IMG/VR virus record: IMGVR_UViG_3300028654_000005
Span: 1-35,345 of that record
Source of the DNA: a virus
Direction: 5' to 3' (one strand)
DNA: 35,345 nucleotides
Part shown: positions 5,956 through 14,024 of the stretch, piece after piece
Numbering within the stretch: the first letter of the stretch is position 1
Layout of the letters: the number at the start of each line of letters is the position of its first letter
Translations under genes and position numbers: made by a program
Notes under the pieces: generated by a model
Database searches by the model: none
Told to the model about the DNA's origin: nothing
The model's input: only the letters and a program-made list of their open reading frames with translations

Positions 5956-6366
5956 TTATTTTTTAGGCAAACGCTCTTCTAAAATTGTAAATATTCTTGT
6001 AAAATTTGCTGTATTATTTTTGTCCATGTCTGCCACTCTAACTGTAAGTGCATCTACTTTTACATCAACCGTATGTGTATGATTTTCTGCGAGAGTTAAT
6101 GCTTTATCCATTTTACATCCAATATCAGCAAATCTCTTTTCAGTCGCCTCTTTTTCTTGCTGAACTTGTTGAGCCAATAGAAGTGCTTTAGTTTCTACTT
6201 CTTTTTGTGACAAAATTGTCGCCTTGTCTTTTAAATCTTCCTCTGATTTTATTTGTTCTTTCTCTAATTTAATTTGAGGATTTTTAAAAGAATTATAAAC
6301 AGTAAAAATTACACCACCGATTCCGAGTATTCCTACTATCAATGATATTATATCTTGAGTATCCAT
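5956..6366 (-). CDS. membrane-anchored coiled-coil protein (lysis-associated, XhlA/spanin-like topology)
   Basis: A 136-residue protein with one N-terminal membrane helix (about 7-26, ISLIVGILGIGGVIFTVYNS). A long charged helical region rich in Lys, Glu and Gln follows, likely a coiled coil (about 33-125). The topology resembles haemolysin XhlA-type or Rz-like lysis accessory proteins. It sits between the tail hub and the endolysin, 4 bases before the latter, which supports a role in lysis or in membrane attachment. A perfect DnaA box lies just upstream of its start. Confidence 0.6.
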   Translation of the reverse strand: MDTQDIISLIVGILGIGGVIFTVYNSFKNPQIKLEKEQIKSEEDLKDKATILSQKEVETKALLLAQQVQQEKEATEKRFADIGCKMDKALTLAENHTHTVDVKVDALTVRVADMDKNNTANFTRIFTILEERLPKK

Positions 6367-6394
6367 ATATTTATTTTATTATAGAACGAAAAAG

Positions 6395-6403
6395 TTATCC
6401 ACA
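6395..6403 (+). promoter_or_regulatory. perfect DnaA box TTATCCACA in a short intergenic gap
   Basis: TTATCCACA matches the bacterial DnaA consensus exactly and lies in the 43-base gap between the tail hub and the membrane coiled-coil gene. A single perfect box can occur by chance; three one-mismatch copies (37, 4090 and 15837) occur elsewhere, two of them in promoters. Confidence 0.4.
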
Positions 6404-6409
6404 CAAGTT

Positions 6410-7570
6410 TTATACTGTGTAGTCGGTTGGTGTTCCGTCTGATGAAAGCTGATCAGTATTCTTTGCACTCTGATCTTGCCATTCAAGTATACCGAGATTT
6501 CTTGGATCTATCGTAAGTTCCACCCTGTCAGGATAATAAACGACTTCGGTTATGAGCATATTGTCTTGTAAATATCTTCCACGGAATCCGTCTGTAAACC
6601 CGACAAATCTACAAGTGTTTCCTGGTTGAATACTTTCAATATCGTATCCGAATCCTTGTATATTTTTTTGGTTGTCCATGACCTGCACATTGATTACAAT
6701 TTCAGGGTCTTTGTTTTCATTTAAAAATGAAAGCGCCAATGCATCTGCAGTTGGAACATCTGTGAGTCCATAGTCATCTACTTTTGTCGCACGTCGACCA
6801 TAAAGTGCGATTGAGTTTGAGTCCTCATATTTTTTGTACACAGTTGCAGGATTTTTTCCGTCCCATAAAAGTAATGAGTTTTTTATTTTCTCTACTCCTC
6901 TTTGAACACTGATACTCGAGAAATGTTTACCGAGTGTGAATGTGTGCGTTGGTGTAGTTGGTTTTGGTTTAAAATTTACAGTGTTATTTTCATCTATATA
7001 AAAATAATAATTTGCCGGAGCTATCGAACGCATTTTGTCTATTGCATCTTGATACGTTGATCTCTTGAATGTATATGATGCAGTTTCACTTACTACAGGA
7101 ATTGAAATTACACTTGCATTTATTTTTGTTGTCGGATTGTTTGTTATAAAAAGATTGACAATATTTAAAATAATTGTACCGATATCTGTCGTTGTAAATA
7201 CCTGTGTTGTTGTAGTTCCACTTCTTAAAAAATCAAGCGACAACATCGTGTTGTATCCAAGCAAATGAACTTTTACACCCTCATTTCTACTCTCAATTTT
7301 ACCCTCTACCATTGAAATATATCCCGAGTAAATTACTCGTGTCGTTCCTGGTGTAAGATCTGCATCTATCACACTTATTTTGACATCGTTTCCCTCGGCT
7401 ATATCAGTCCCGTAATAATCAAATGGATCGGGCAATTCTATTACACATTCAGAAAAACCTCCGTTTATTTTTTTACGGAAGCTCTGAATATTTGCATTTG
7501 ACCACGTTGTTATTTTTGCAAGTGTAAGTGGATCAAACACTTCGATAATAAATTGCTTTTCTATAGCCAT
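6410..7570 (-). CDS. tail hub / baseplate protein (tail-associated Gp37-like or Tal N-terminal-like)
   Basis: A 386-residue structural protein. It has the organisation of siphophage tail hub proteins: an N-terminal FIIEVFDPLTLAKITTWSNA strand pattern, a middle domain with GYNTMLSLDFLRS and KRSTYQDAIDKMRSIAPANYYFYIDE, and a C-terminal segment with PGNTCRFVGF...LITEVVYYPDRVELTI. These features are typical of Gp37-like or gp27-like hub rings below the Dit protein. It lacks an obvious C-terminal receptor-binding or peptidase extension. Its start overlaps the Dit gene end by 10 nt. It would close the tail tip and probably anchors fibres. Confidence 0.75.
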   Translation of the reverse strand: MAIEKQFIIEVFDPLTLAKITTWSNANIQSFRKKINGGFSECVIELPDPFDYYGTDIAEGNDVKISVIDADLTPGTTRVIYSGYISMVEGKIESRNEGVKVHLLGYNTMLSLDFLRSGTTTTQVFTTTDIGTIILNIVNLFITNNPTTKINASVISIPVVSETASYTFKRSTYQDAIDKMRSIAPANYYFYIDENNTVNFKPKPTTPTHTFTLGKHFSSISVQRGVEKIKNSLLLWDGKNPATVYKKYEDSNSIALYGRRATKVDDYGLTDVPTADALALSFLNENKDPEIVINVQVMDNQKNIQGFGYDIESIQPGNTCRFVGFTDGFRGRYLQDNMLITEVVYYPDRVELTIDPRNLGILEWQDQSAKNTDQLSSDGTPTDYTV

Positions 7571-8883
7571 GTTTTTGTATAACTAACTCTTAGTCTCACG
7601 GAGTGACTTGATGCTCCACCCGAACCCATGTATGTGATGAATGCAAATTCAAAATCTCCGGTTGTAACTCTTCCAGGAGATACCTGAGAATCTGATGCGC
7701 CATTTATCCATGCACTTGCTGACGTTGCCCTTGCCATAGCTTTTCCTGTTGGATATCTCGTGAGTCCATTCGCATAATACCACCCCACAAAATTACTTAT
7801 GTCAGTTCCGCTAATAGTTCCTGGATTTTTTACTAACCAATATCTCGTTCCTGCTGTAAGAAATGGTTTTGTACCTGATGTCCATGTCACAGCATAAAAT
7901 GATTTTGATGTGACAGCAGATGCCGCGATATTATATCCACCTCCACTCAAGTTTACTCCTGGCGCATTATTCACATCGCTAAATATTAAAAATTGTACTG
8001 TACCTCCTGGCGAACCATCTTTATCAAGAGTCACTTCAAAATAATCAACATATCCTGATTCGGCAGGTATGAATGATTGTGCATCCCATGGTATTCCTGT
8101 TCCATAATCGTATGTCACACTTCTGTTTCCGTTATCGTAATATTGTGTTTGGTCTATAACTGAACCTCCTCCGATTATTGTCATCGAGAATGAGTTACCT
8201 CCTATATAAAAAAGTGGTAACACTCCGCGGAATGTTATTGCAGTTCCATTTTTTGTGACAGTCAAAGCATTGCAGTCCACGATAAGAACATCTGATCCTG
8301 CAAATGGTCCATCTATTTTTATGAATTGCCCGGTATCATTGTTGATGAGTTTTACCACTTGGGCCGAACCCACTGTGCTCATGTTTACTGTGATGACTGG
8401 TTTTGGTTGAGCAGACCCCGCAAATGTCAAAGGATTTATTGTAGTCGTATCTGCAGTCAATGCTGATGTATCGTACAAACTTGTTGCTGATGTGTCTGTT
8501 CCAACTCCAAGCGGTATCATAAATTCTGCACTCCAAGGACAGAATGCAATATTGTAGTGGTCTCTATCAAAATTATGTTTTGTACATGTTGCGACATATC
8601 TTCGAGTTCCTCCGTTCCAATCTATATCAAGATTTTTGTCCTGGCGTGAAAATAATTCTTTCATGATATCGATTTTACTTTCCAAGTCGGCCATACTTGT
8701 ACCTGTAATTATTCCCTCGAGCGTTATTGTTTTTTCTCCGTATCTACTTGAGATTTTTACGGACCCATTTTGTCTTGTAATAGGCAAAGTCACGATCTCC
8801 CTGTCCGGTGACGATTCGTGTTTTGCATACCTTGGTGTGTATGTCGTATTTACTAATTCTACTGTGTCAAATTTTATACTCAT
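7561..8883 (-). CDS. distal tail (Dit-like) protein with C-terminal beta-rich extension
   Basis: A 440-residue protein. Residues 1-135 look like a Dit core: an N-terminal strand segment, RQNGSVKISSRYGEKTITLEG, an SKIDIMKELFSRQDKNL helix, and the WSAEFMIPLG end. The remaining 300 residues form a beta-rich, Gly/Ser/Thr-rich extension. It includes AQSFIPAESGYVDYFEV and LDKDGSPGGTVQFLIFSD, resembling carbohydrate-binding or choice-of-anchor modules. Dit proteins carrying such insertions ('evolved Dit') can contribute to host binding. The gene follows the tape measure by 4 bases and overlaps the hub gene, the normal siphophage order. Confidence 0.72.
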   Translation of the reverse strand: MSIKFDTVELVNTTYTPRYAKHESSPDREIVTLPITRQNGSVKISSRYGEKTITLEGIITGTSMADLESKIDIMKELFSRQDKNLDIDWNGGTRRYVATCTKHNFDRDHYNIAFCPWSAEFMIPLGVGTDTSATSLYDTSALTADTTTINPLTFAGSAQPKPVITVNMSTVGSAQVVKLINNDTGQFIKIDGPFAGSDVLIVDCNALTVTKNGTAITFRGVLPLFYIGGNSFSMTIIGGGSVIDQTQYYDNGNRSVTYDYGTGIPWDAQSFIPAESGYVDYFEVTLDKDGSPGGTVQFLIFSDVNNAPGVNLSGGGYNIAASAVTSKSFYAVTWTSGTKPFLTAGTRYWLVKNPGTISGTDISNFVGWYYANGLTRYPTGKAMARATSASAWINGASDSQVSPGRVTTGDFEFAFITYMGSGGASSHSVRLRVSYTKTWL

Positions 8884-8887
8884 TTTT

Positions 8888-10225
8888 TTATGCTCCTATT
8901 TGAACCAACGATGCCGACCTGTCCAACATCGATTTGATGTTTTTCATAAGTGCATTTTGGTCATTTACGTCTCCGTTGAAATTAAATTGATATGATGTTC
9001 CTCCTTTTGGCGCGAGTGGTCCTATCGATGCCGGTGTTGATATCGGTTGAGAAACTCCTCCGGGTATCATATTCAATCCTGATTTTACCACACTACCAAC
9101 TGTACTTCCTATCTTTCCAAGCACTCCGAATATTCCTTTCCATCCGTCTACTATCATGTTGAATAAATCAACGAGTGGTTGAAAACCTTTTATCATTATA
9201 TTGATTCCATCCATAAAACCTTTTTTAAAATTCCCCCATATGATTCCGAGTTCTTCCATTGCTCCTTTCCAGTTTTTCACGATAAAATATACAGACACTC
9301 CGATGACTGCAAGTAATCCGATGACTGCAAGTATTGGCAAACTTATTAACCCGAACGCCGCACCGATTGTTGTCGCTCCTGCGACGATCGCTGGCATAAC
9401 TACTCCGAGTGTTCCAAGTGCCGCAACAAGTCCCGTGACCGCGGCCGCAACTAATAAAATGTTTTTTGTAAGTTCAGGATTCTTTGAAACCCAATCAGAC
9501 ATTTTCAATAATACTGGTTCTATTTTTTTCAATAGGTCTGTAAGCACTGGCAAGAGTGCTCCACCGATTGCCTCTTTCAAGTTATCGGTTTCTACTGTCA
9601 TGACTTGCATTTTTCCTGCGAACGTATCTGCGAATGCACTTGCCTGGCCACCTACCTTTTGTTGCAAAATAGCAAGGGCCTCGAGCGGTGTTGCCGAGTC
9701 CTTGATTATGATTCCATATTGTAGCAATGCTCTCCCAGATCCTGAAAGTGCAAGACCGATAGCATTTGTAGCTGTCGTTAGGTCGATGTTTTTGGCCCTG
9801 GCGAGGTCCATTGCAAGATTGTTAAGCTTTATAGCTTGAGTAACATCTCCCGTCCTCTGATACATTTTTGCGAGTGAGTTTGCTGTATCCTCATCATCGA
9901 ATCCGAGTTTTACTGCGGCATTTGATGCGGCAATTAAGGCATCTTTTGCTTTGATTCCTGCTTTTCCCATGCTATCCATGGTCGTATTGAACTGCGCCAT
10001 TTTTGCCTCTGCCTCCGCGGCCGCCTTGACTGTAGTTATGATCACTCCCGATATTGCGGCAAAAGCGACAGTCCCTGCGACTGCCGCGATTTTTGACGCG
10101 TCTGCGAATGTTTTTAGTTTGTCATTTGTCGTTTTAAGTGAGTCATTGACCTGTTTAAAAACGGCATCAGATTTATTTTCCGCCTCTATGACTATCGATA
10201 ATTTTGTTGATGTATCATTTCCCAT
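8888..10225 (-). CDS. tail tape measure protein (short)
   Basis: A 445-residue protein with an N-terminal coiled coil (KLSIVIEAENKSDAVFKQ, 8-25), long Ala-rich helices, and a central hydrophobic cluster (about 245-320, with KNILLVAAAVTGLVAALGTL and LPILAVIGLLAVIGVSVYFI). The C-terminus contains GGTSYQFNFNGDVNDQNALM. This is the layout of phage tape measure proteins. With about 0.15 nm per residue as the usual rule, the tail would be only about 65-70 nm long. It follows the frameshifted chaperone gene, which ends inside the first codons of this gene. Confidence 0.9.
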   Translation of the reverse strand: MGNDTSTKLSIVIEAENKSDAVFKQVNDSLKTTNDKLKTFADASKIAAVAGTVAFAAISGVIITTVKAAAEAEAKMAQFNTTMDSMGKAGIKAKDALIAASNAAVKLGFDDEDTANSLAKMYQRTGDVTQAIKLNNLAMDLARAKNIDLTTATNAIGLALSGSGRALLQYGIIIKDSATPLEALAILQQKVGGQASAFADTFAGKMQVMTVETDNLKEAIGGALLPVLTDLLKKIEPVLLKMSDWVSKNPELTKNILLVAAAVTGLVAALGTLGVVMPAIVAGATTIGAAFGLISLPILAVIGLLAVIGVSVYFIVKNWKGAMEELGIIWGNFKKGFMDGINIMIKGFQPLVDLFNMIVDGWKGIFGVLGKIGSTVGSVVKSGLNMIPGGVSQPISTPASIGPLAPKGGTSYQFNFNGDVNDQNALMKNIKSMLDRSASLVQIGA

Positions 10226-10705
10226 TTTGTTTTTTTATTTGCTTTGCCTCGCGTTGTAATTCCTTGATGATTATTTCCACGAAGAAACTGGGTTGTTGCA
10301 TATAGGTCCAGTAGTCCCAACCCATCTCCCGGCAGATATAAAACATGTTTAAATGAGTCAGGTTACCTATTTTTTTTTTAGGAGTTTGTTGATCTCCTCA
10401 ATGACGAAGTCCGTATCATCCTTGTGCATGTTTAGAACTTCATCGATGACTTTTTCAACTACTCCGTTCACTGATACCACCATGGTTTCAATCGTTCTAT
10501 GATTGCTTTCTGTAATCGCAGAAGTTTTGAAGTCTGTCATTTCTGCTGTTGGATTTCCTGCCATGAGTCCCGCTTTAAATGAGGCGGCATTCATAATCGG
10601 TTCCTGGATATATTCCTGTTCTCTTCCGGTTATCCATTCTTTCAAAACAACTTTTTTGCTTTGAACTGGTGTGACTATTTCTTTTGTTGGTCTTTCTATG
10701 TTCAT
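10215..10705 (-). CDS. frameshifted tail assembly chaperone (gpG-gpT-like fusion)
   Basis: The 112-codon frame starting at 10705 ends CTCCTA-AAAAAAAAA-TAG. A run of ten A residues (10379-10370) directly precedes the stop. A -1 slip there opens a frame of 51 more codons: it begins IGNLTHLNMFYICREMGWDY, ends in KKQNGK, and stops (TGA, 10217-10215) inside the start of the tape measure gene. The product would be about 163 residues. Position before the tape measure and the aromatic extension match the lambda gpG-gpT type of programmed frameshift, which tail assembly usually needs. Confidence 0.8.
10367..10705 (-). CDS. tail assembly chaperone, unshifted form (gpG-like)
   Basis: A 112-residue protein following the tail tube gene. 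It is mostly helical and acidic in the C-terminal half, ending VIEEINKLLKKK at the slippery A-run. It should be made in excess over the frameshifted form and coat the tape measure during tail assembly, as known for gpG. Start context is AAAAAATCATG. Sequence alone identifies the family only weakly; the identification rests on the synteny and the frameshift. Confidence 0.8.
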   Translation of the reverse strand: MNIERPTKEIVTPVQSKKVVLKEWITGREQEYIQEPIMNAASFKAGLMAGNPTAEMTDFKTSAITESNHRTIETMVVSVNGVVEKVIDEVLNMHKDDTDFVIEEINKLLKKK

Positions 10706-10721
10706 GATTTTTTATTTAATT

Positions 10722-11930
10722 TTAATAAACTGTTCCTGCTGTTCTGTTGACGACTGTGATCTCGACTGCCTTTCCGTCTGCTGAGTCGTATAGTGCCTCG
10801 AGTTTTTCTTTGTCATAGATGTATCCTCCGACTTCAAGTGGCTCTTCGTTATCAGTCATCTTTGCTTTGTGGAATTTTATTGTTAGGAGTTCGCTTGTTG
10901 TAAGATCTGACTTTATAAATCTTCCGGTTGCAATAACTGTGATTGCTTGTTTTACATTTTCAATCCATTTCTGATATTGACTTGGCGAATCGAACAATCT
11001 TGATACTTCGAGCGATGCCTCTTTTGTTTGATTCAAAAGTATTGCAGGACCTGTTGATCCGGTTGCCGGTGCATCAAGTAAATTGTTTTTAAATTCCATC
11101 GCTAAGTTATAGCAAGGAGTTGCTGTTGATTTTGTTGCGGCCGCAGTATCTGCAAGTGCTGATGTATCTGCTACTCCGACAAGTGTGTTTCCAAAATATA
11201 AAGGTTCTGCAAGTGATGCATAACTTGGTGTCTGTGCTTTCAAGTAAACTTGTTTTCCAACGGCCGCAGTGATTGCAGTTGATGCGAATGTAACTGTCTT
11301 TCCGTCTGCGTTGACTGTTAACAAAACAACTTCTACAACTGTTCCGGCGGTCTCTACTATTTTTATTGTGTCTCCGGCTACGAGTCCATCTGTTGGTCTT
11401 AGATCGTAATCAGTTGAGAATACTGCTGTTGTCATTCCCGCGCCCGTGAGTGCAAGTGCAAGTGATGATGCGAAGAATTGACCGAGTCCTTTTATTGCAA
11501 TTGTTGCCTTTAATTTATTATCTTCGTACTCAAGTTTTAGATTGTCTCCTCTTACTCCATAAACTCTTTGTGCGTATGCGCCTCTTGAGATTTCAATTGT
11601 ATAACTCTTTCCGTCTCCGACTGTGAATGGATGTGTGTATCCGTCTCCTGCGTTTCCGGTTGATGAACCCTTTGCATATGTCATGTTCAAAAGGTGGCCG
11701 ATGTTATCAGGATCTCCGTATATTACAAGGTCTCCTTCGATTTTTCTTGGTCCTTTCAAAAGTTCATCTGACTTCCAATCGAGTCCTTTCATTCTACGAT
11801 CTGCCGTAAAACTTGGATTGACTCTGATACTCTCGCTTATAAGCGGAGTGAATATTGTCGGTATTACAGGAGTCGTTGCGACTGCTTGTGGTTTGACTGC
11901 TAAGTAACTTTGATCTGCTAAATAATTCAT
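10722..11930 (-). CDS. major tail tube protein
   Basis: A 402-residue protein beginning MNYLADQSYLAVKPQAVATT. Its internal features fit phage tail tube proteins of siphoviruses: SFTADRRMKGLDW, PRKIEGDLVIYGDPDNIGHLL, then GGYIYDKEKLEALY near the end. It is rich in Thr, Ala and Val with a beta pattern. The central part (about 175-260), with GDTIKIVETAGTVVEVVLL, may be an inserted Ig-like or decoration domain, since it makes the protein longer than minimal tube proteins. It precedes the chaperone gene by 16 bases. The start context is AAAAACATG. Confidence 0.82.
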   Translation of the reverse strand: MNYLADQSYLAVKPQAVATTPVIPTIFTPLISESIRVNPSFTADRRMKGLDWKSDELLKGPRKIEGDLVIYGDPDNIGHLLNMTYAKGSSTGNAGDGYTHPFTVGDGKSYTIEISRGAYAQRVYGVRGDNLKLEYEDNKLKATIAIKGLGQFFASSLALALTGAGMTTAVFSTDYDLRPTDGLVAGDTIKIVETAGTVVEVVLLTVNADGKTVTFASTAITAAVGKQVYLKAQTPSYASLAEPLYFGNTLVGVADTSALADTAAATKSTATPCYNLAMEFKNNLLDAPATGSTGPAILLNQTKEASLEVSRLFDSPSQYQKWIENVKQAITVIATGRFIKSDLTTSELLTIKFHKAKMTDNEEPLEVGGYIYDKEKLEALYDSADGKAVEITVVNRTAGTVY

Positions 11931-11952
11931 GTTTTTATTTTAAATTTTGTTA

Positions 11953-12153
11953 TTAAATTTCGACTTCTTTTTTTTCTTCCTCTTCGACTTTTTCCTCTTC
12001 CTCCTTTTTTATTTTCTTCTCTTTGACTTTTACAAAGTTCGCATTGTTGAATCCCTCGGGCATCTCTTTTTCTTCTCCTGCTTTCACTATCCCGATGCCT
12101 GGAATAGTCAGGTCTTGATTTGAAATATTTTTATGTCTATAGTTCTTCATCAT
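11953..12153 (-). CDS. small tail-region protein with Lys/Glu tail
   Basis: A 66-residue protein. The first 45 residues resemble a short beta domain (SNQDLTIPGIGIVKAGEEKE) seen in small phage proteins near tail genes. The last 24 residues are almost only Lys, Glu and Val. Two start codons are adjacent (12153 and 12150). Role unknown; the position between tail terminator and tail tube suggests a structural or assembly function. Confidence 0.6.
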   Translation of the reverse strand: MMKNYRHKNISNQDLTIPGIGIVKAGEEKEMPEGFNNANFVKVKEKKIKKEEEEKVEEEEKKEVEI

Positions 12154-12172
12154 ATGTATAAAAATTATAACA

Positions 12173-12610
12173 CTAATAATTTAGTACAACAACTCTCGCC
12201 TCGACCTGATAAGTGGCGAATACGTATGTCCCGGCCGCTACCTTGAAATCGTAATTGAATTTTATAACCTTGACATTCTGAATTTGTCCACCGAGGTCTT
12301 TGTCCTGGTCGAACATGATCGTGACCAAGTCGGCCGCCTTTATCATTTTTTCGTTTGCATCTGCTTTATCTTTCCCGGCGTTTGTTTGCTCCTGGTATAG
12401 TGTGACGTCGAATGTGAATGTCCTCTCGTTTCTGTGAGTATCGATTTCTATTCCTGATCCGCCAGTTGGTCTGACGACTGCTACTGGATATTTTGAAAAT
12501 TCTCCCTGGCCATATGGAAACACTTCGCCGAATACTACAACGGTTCCAATCTTTAACGCTTGGAGTTTTGCTACTATGAGGTCTCTGATTTCTTCGGCTT
12601 TTGTTTTCAT
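12173..12610 (-). CDS. tail terminator-like protein
   Basis: A 145-residue alpha/beta protein. An N-terminal helix (KAEEIRDLIVAKLQAL) is followed by strands (PVAVVRPTGG, RTFTFDVTLYQE) and a C-terminal strand pair (ATYQVEARVVVLNY). This layout fits tail terminator or tail-to-head joining proteins (lambda gpU-like). It follows the HK97 gp10-like gene and precedes the tail tube, the canonical location. It should cap the tail tube and fix its length. Confidence 0.7.
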   Translation of the reverse strand: MKTKAEEIRDLIVAKLQALKIGTVVVFGEVFPYGQGEFSKYPVAVVRPTGGSGIEIDTHRNERTFTFDVTLYQEQTNAGKDKADANEKMIKAADLVTIMFDQDKDLGGQIQNVKVIKFNYDFKVAAGTYVFATYQVEARVVVLNY

Positions 12611-12624
12611 GTTTTTATTATATA

Positions 12625-13086
12625 TTACTTTGGAAATATTTTTAAGACGTTCTTTATCGCTGTTGTGAAGAAGTCCTCTATCTTGCTACCGGAATTTCTG
12701 ATTGCTCGAGTGAAGAATGGATTTGGTTTTGTCCCGGGATGGTGTACTACCTTTCCGAAGAATTGCCCGGTCCTAACGTTTGCAAGCACACTTGCATTTT
12801 TTGCTCTGATGATGTGCGGTGCAGTTCCCTCATGAACCCAGAATGAGTACGGTGCGAGTGCCTCAATTATTCCTGACAGTTTCGTTTGCATTCGCGCCTT
12901 GATATTCTGCCTCAAGTTTCCTCCTCCGAATGATTTGTTTACCGGTGCCTCTTTCATGGACTCGTTCTGTATCTGTAATATGCTTTTTTGAATGGCCTTG
13001 GATGTTTCGTTGATTACTTGTGTCGGCGCTTTTGCAAACGCATCTTTTAAAGTTTCTATTCCTTTGATCTCGACATTTATAATCAT
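12625..13086 (-). CDS. HK97 gp10-like neck / tail-completion protein
   Basis: A 153-residue protein matching the HK97 gp10 pattern. An N-terminal VEIKGIETLKDAFAKA is followed by an amphipathic helix with NESMKEAPVNKS, then GGGNLRQNIKARM, YSFWVHEGTAPHII and PFFTRAIRNS. These proteins take part in joining head and tail. The start ATG overlaps the stop of the head-closure-like gene as ATGA. Confidence 0.85.
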   Translation of the reverse strand: MIINVEIKGIETLKDAFAKAPTQVINETSKAIQKSILQIQNESMKEAPVNKSFGGGNLRQNIKARMQTKLSGIIEALAPYSFWVHEGTAPHIIRAKNASVLANVRTGQFFGKVVHHPGTKPNPFFTRAIRNSGSKIEDFFTTAIKNVLKIFPK

Positions 13087-13397
13087 GAGTTTGACATCCT
13101 TATTCTCAACTCAAGATGTGAATTTCGTCTGTCATTTTCGAACTTCTCGACCCCGGACACTTTGTATTCGTCGGCGCCATCGATTATTTTATCTCCCTCA
13201 AGTATGTCAAGCACATCGCAAAACATGAGATAGTCTTTTCCAAAGTTTCCATCAAGGTCCTCGCTGAATGATTCATCGAGTGGTTGGATCATGCAATCTA
13301 CATCCAAAATATTATCCTGATATGATTCTGTGTTACCACTGTCATCATACAGTCTCTCGGTCTTTACTATTTTGTTGTAATTTCTTTCGATAGACAT
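13083..13397 (-). CDS. head closure / head-tail joining protein
   Basis: A 104-residue, mostly beta protein. It has the short-strand pattern of small head-closure proteins (VDCMIQPLDES, EGDKIIDGADEYKVSGVEKF, LELRIRM), similar in layout to SPP1 gp16-type stoppers. The gene lies between the connector adaptor and the gp10-like gene, where the stopper is usually found. Identification rests on size, beta pattern and synteny. Confidence 0.7.
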   Translation of the reverse strand: MSIERNYNKIVKTERLYDDSGNTESYQDNILDVDCMIQPLDESFSEDLDGNFGKDYLMFCDVLDILEGDKIIDGADEYKVSGVEKFENDRRNSHLELRIRMSNS

Positions 13398-13401
13398 GTT
13401 T

Positions 13402-13986
13402 TTAAAATGTAAATTTTCTATAGTATTTTAGTATCTCTCCGACTCTCTCGAAGTCCTGCCATTGTTTTTCATCCTTGTATGAAACTGTGTATCTTCCAAT
13501 AGTTTCACTTGCAACTTCTCCATCTGCATTGAGTGAGTAGTTTATTATTCCGGCCACAAGTATTGTCGCGACTGTTGTGATGTCTTTTGGAATTGCTGAA
13601 CTGTATCCCCACTTTGCTTTTACTGAATTTATTTGCTCAGGGTATTTTGGAAACGTGGACCCGATGAGTTTTATTTTTGTTATTGGTATTCCTTTCACAA
13701 TCGCGTTCTCCGGGTAGAGTGTATATTGGTCCGTTGCGATTACATCTGCATCGATTTTTAATTCTGTGATTGCTACACAGTCATCTATCAATAATTCTCT
13801 TGTGTTGGTTCCATCATAAAGTCTTGCGCTTGCAGTTGAGTCAGCAAGAAAATTACGACCTGTTTTTTTGTCGATATAACTTTCTATCTCCTCAATCCAT
13901 TCATTGATCTGATTATAAAATCCAGAATCTATTGTGATGAGTAAATAGTTTTCGATCGCTGGTCTTGTTGTGTATCCTTTAAGCAT
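13402..13986 (-). CDS. head-tail connector adaptor protein (gp6/gp15-like)
   Basis: A 194-residue, mostly helical protein. It contains NEWIEEIESYIDKKTGRNF (27-45), typical of phage head-tail adaptors that sit below the portal, then a strand-rich middle (DGTNTRELLIDDCVAITELKI) and a C-terminal helix with the AGIINYSLN region. The adaptor ring would bind the portal and receive the stopper. It is the first of the four neck genes. Confidence 0.8.
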   Translation of the reverse strand: MLKGYTTRPAIENYLLITIDSGFYNQINEWIEEIESYIDKKTGRNFLADSTASARLYDGTNTRELLIDDCVAITELKIDADVIATDQYTLYPENAIVKGIPITKIKLIGSTFPKYPEQINSVKAKWGYSSAIPKDITTVATILVAGIINYSLNADGEVASETIGRYTVSYKDEKQWQDFERVGEILKYYRKFTF

Positions 13987-14024
13987 AGTTTTGTTTTCTA
14001 AATTATAACACCTAATAAAAATAT

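Noticed and set aside
11953-12024. The Lys/Glu-rich tail as a possible sign of a spurious frame
   Set aside because: The first 45 residues have a plausible small domain, the gene fits tightly between two tail genes, and low-complexity tails are common in phage structural proteins.
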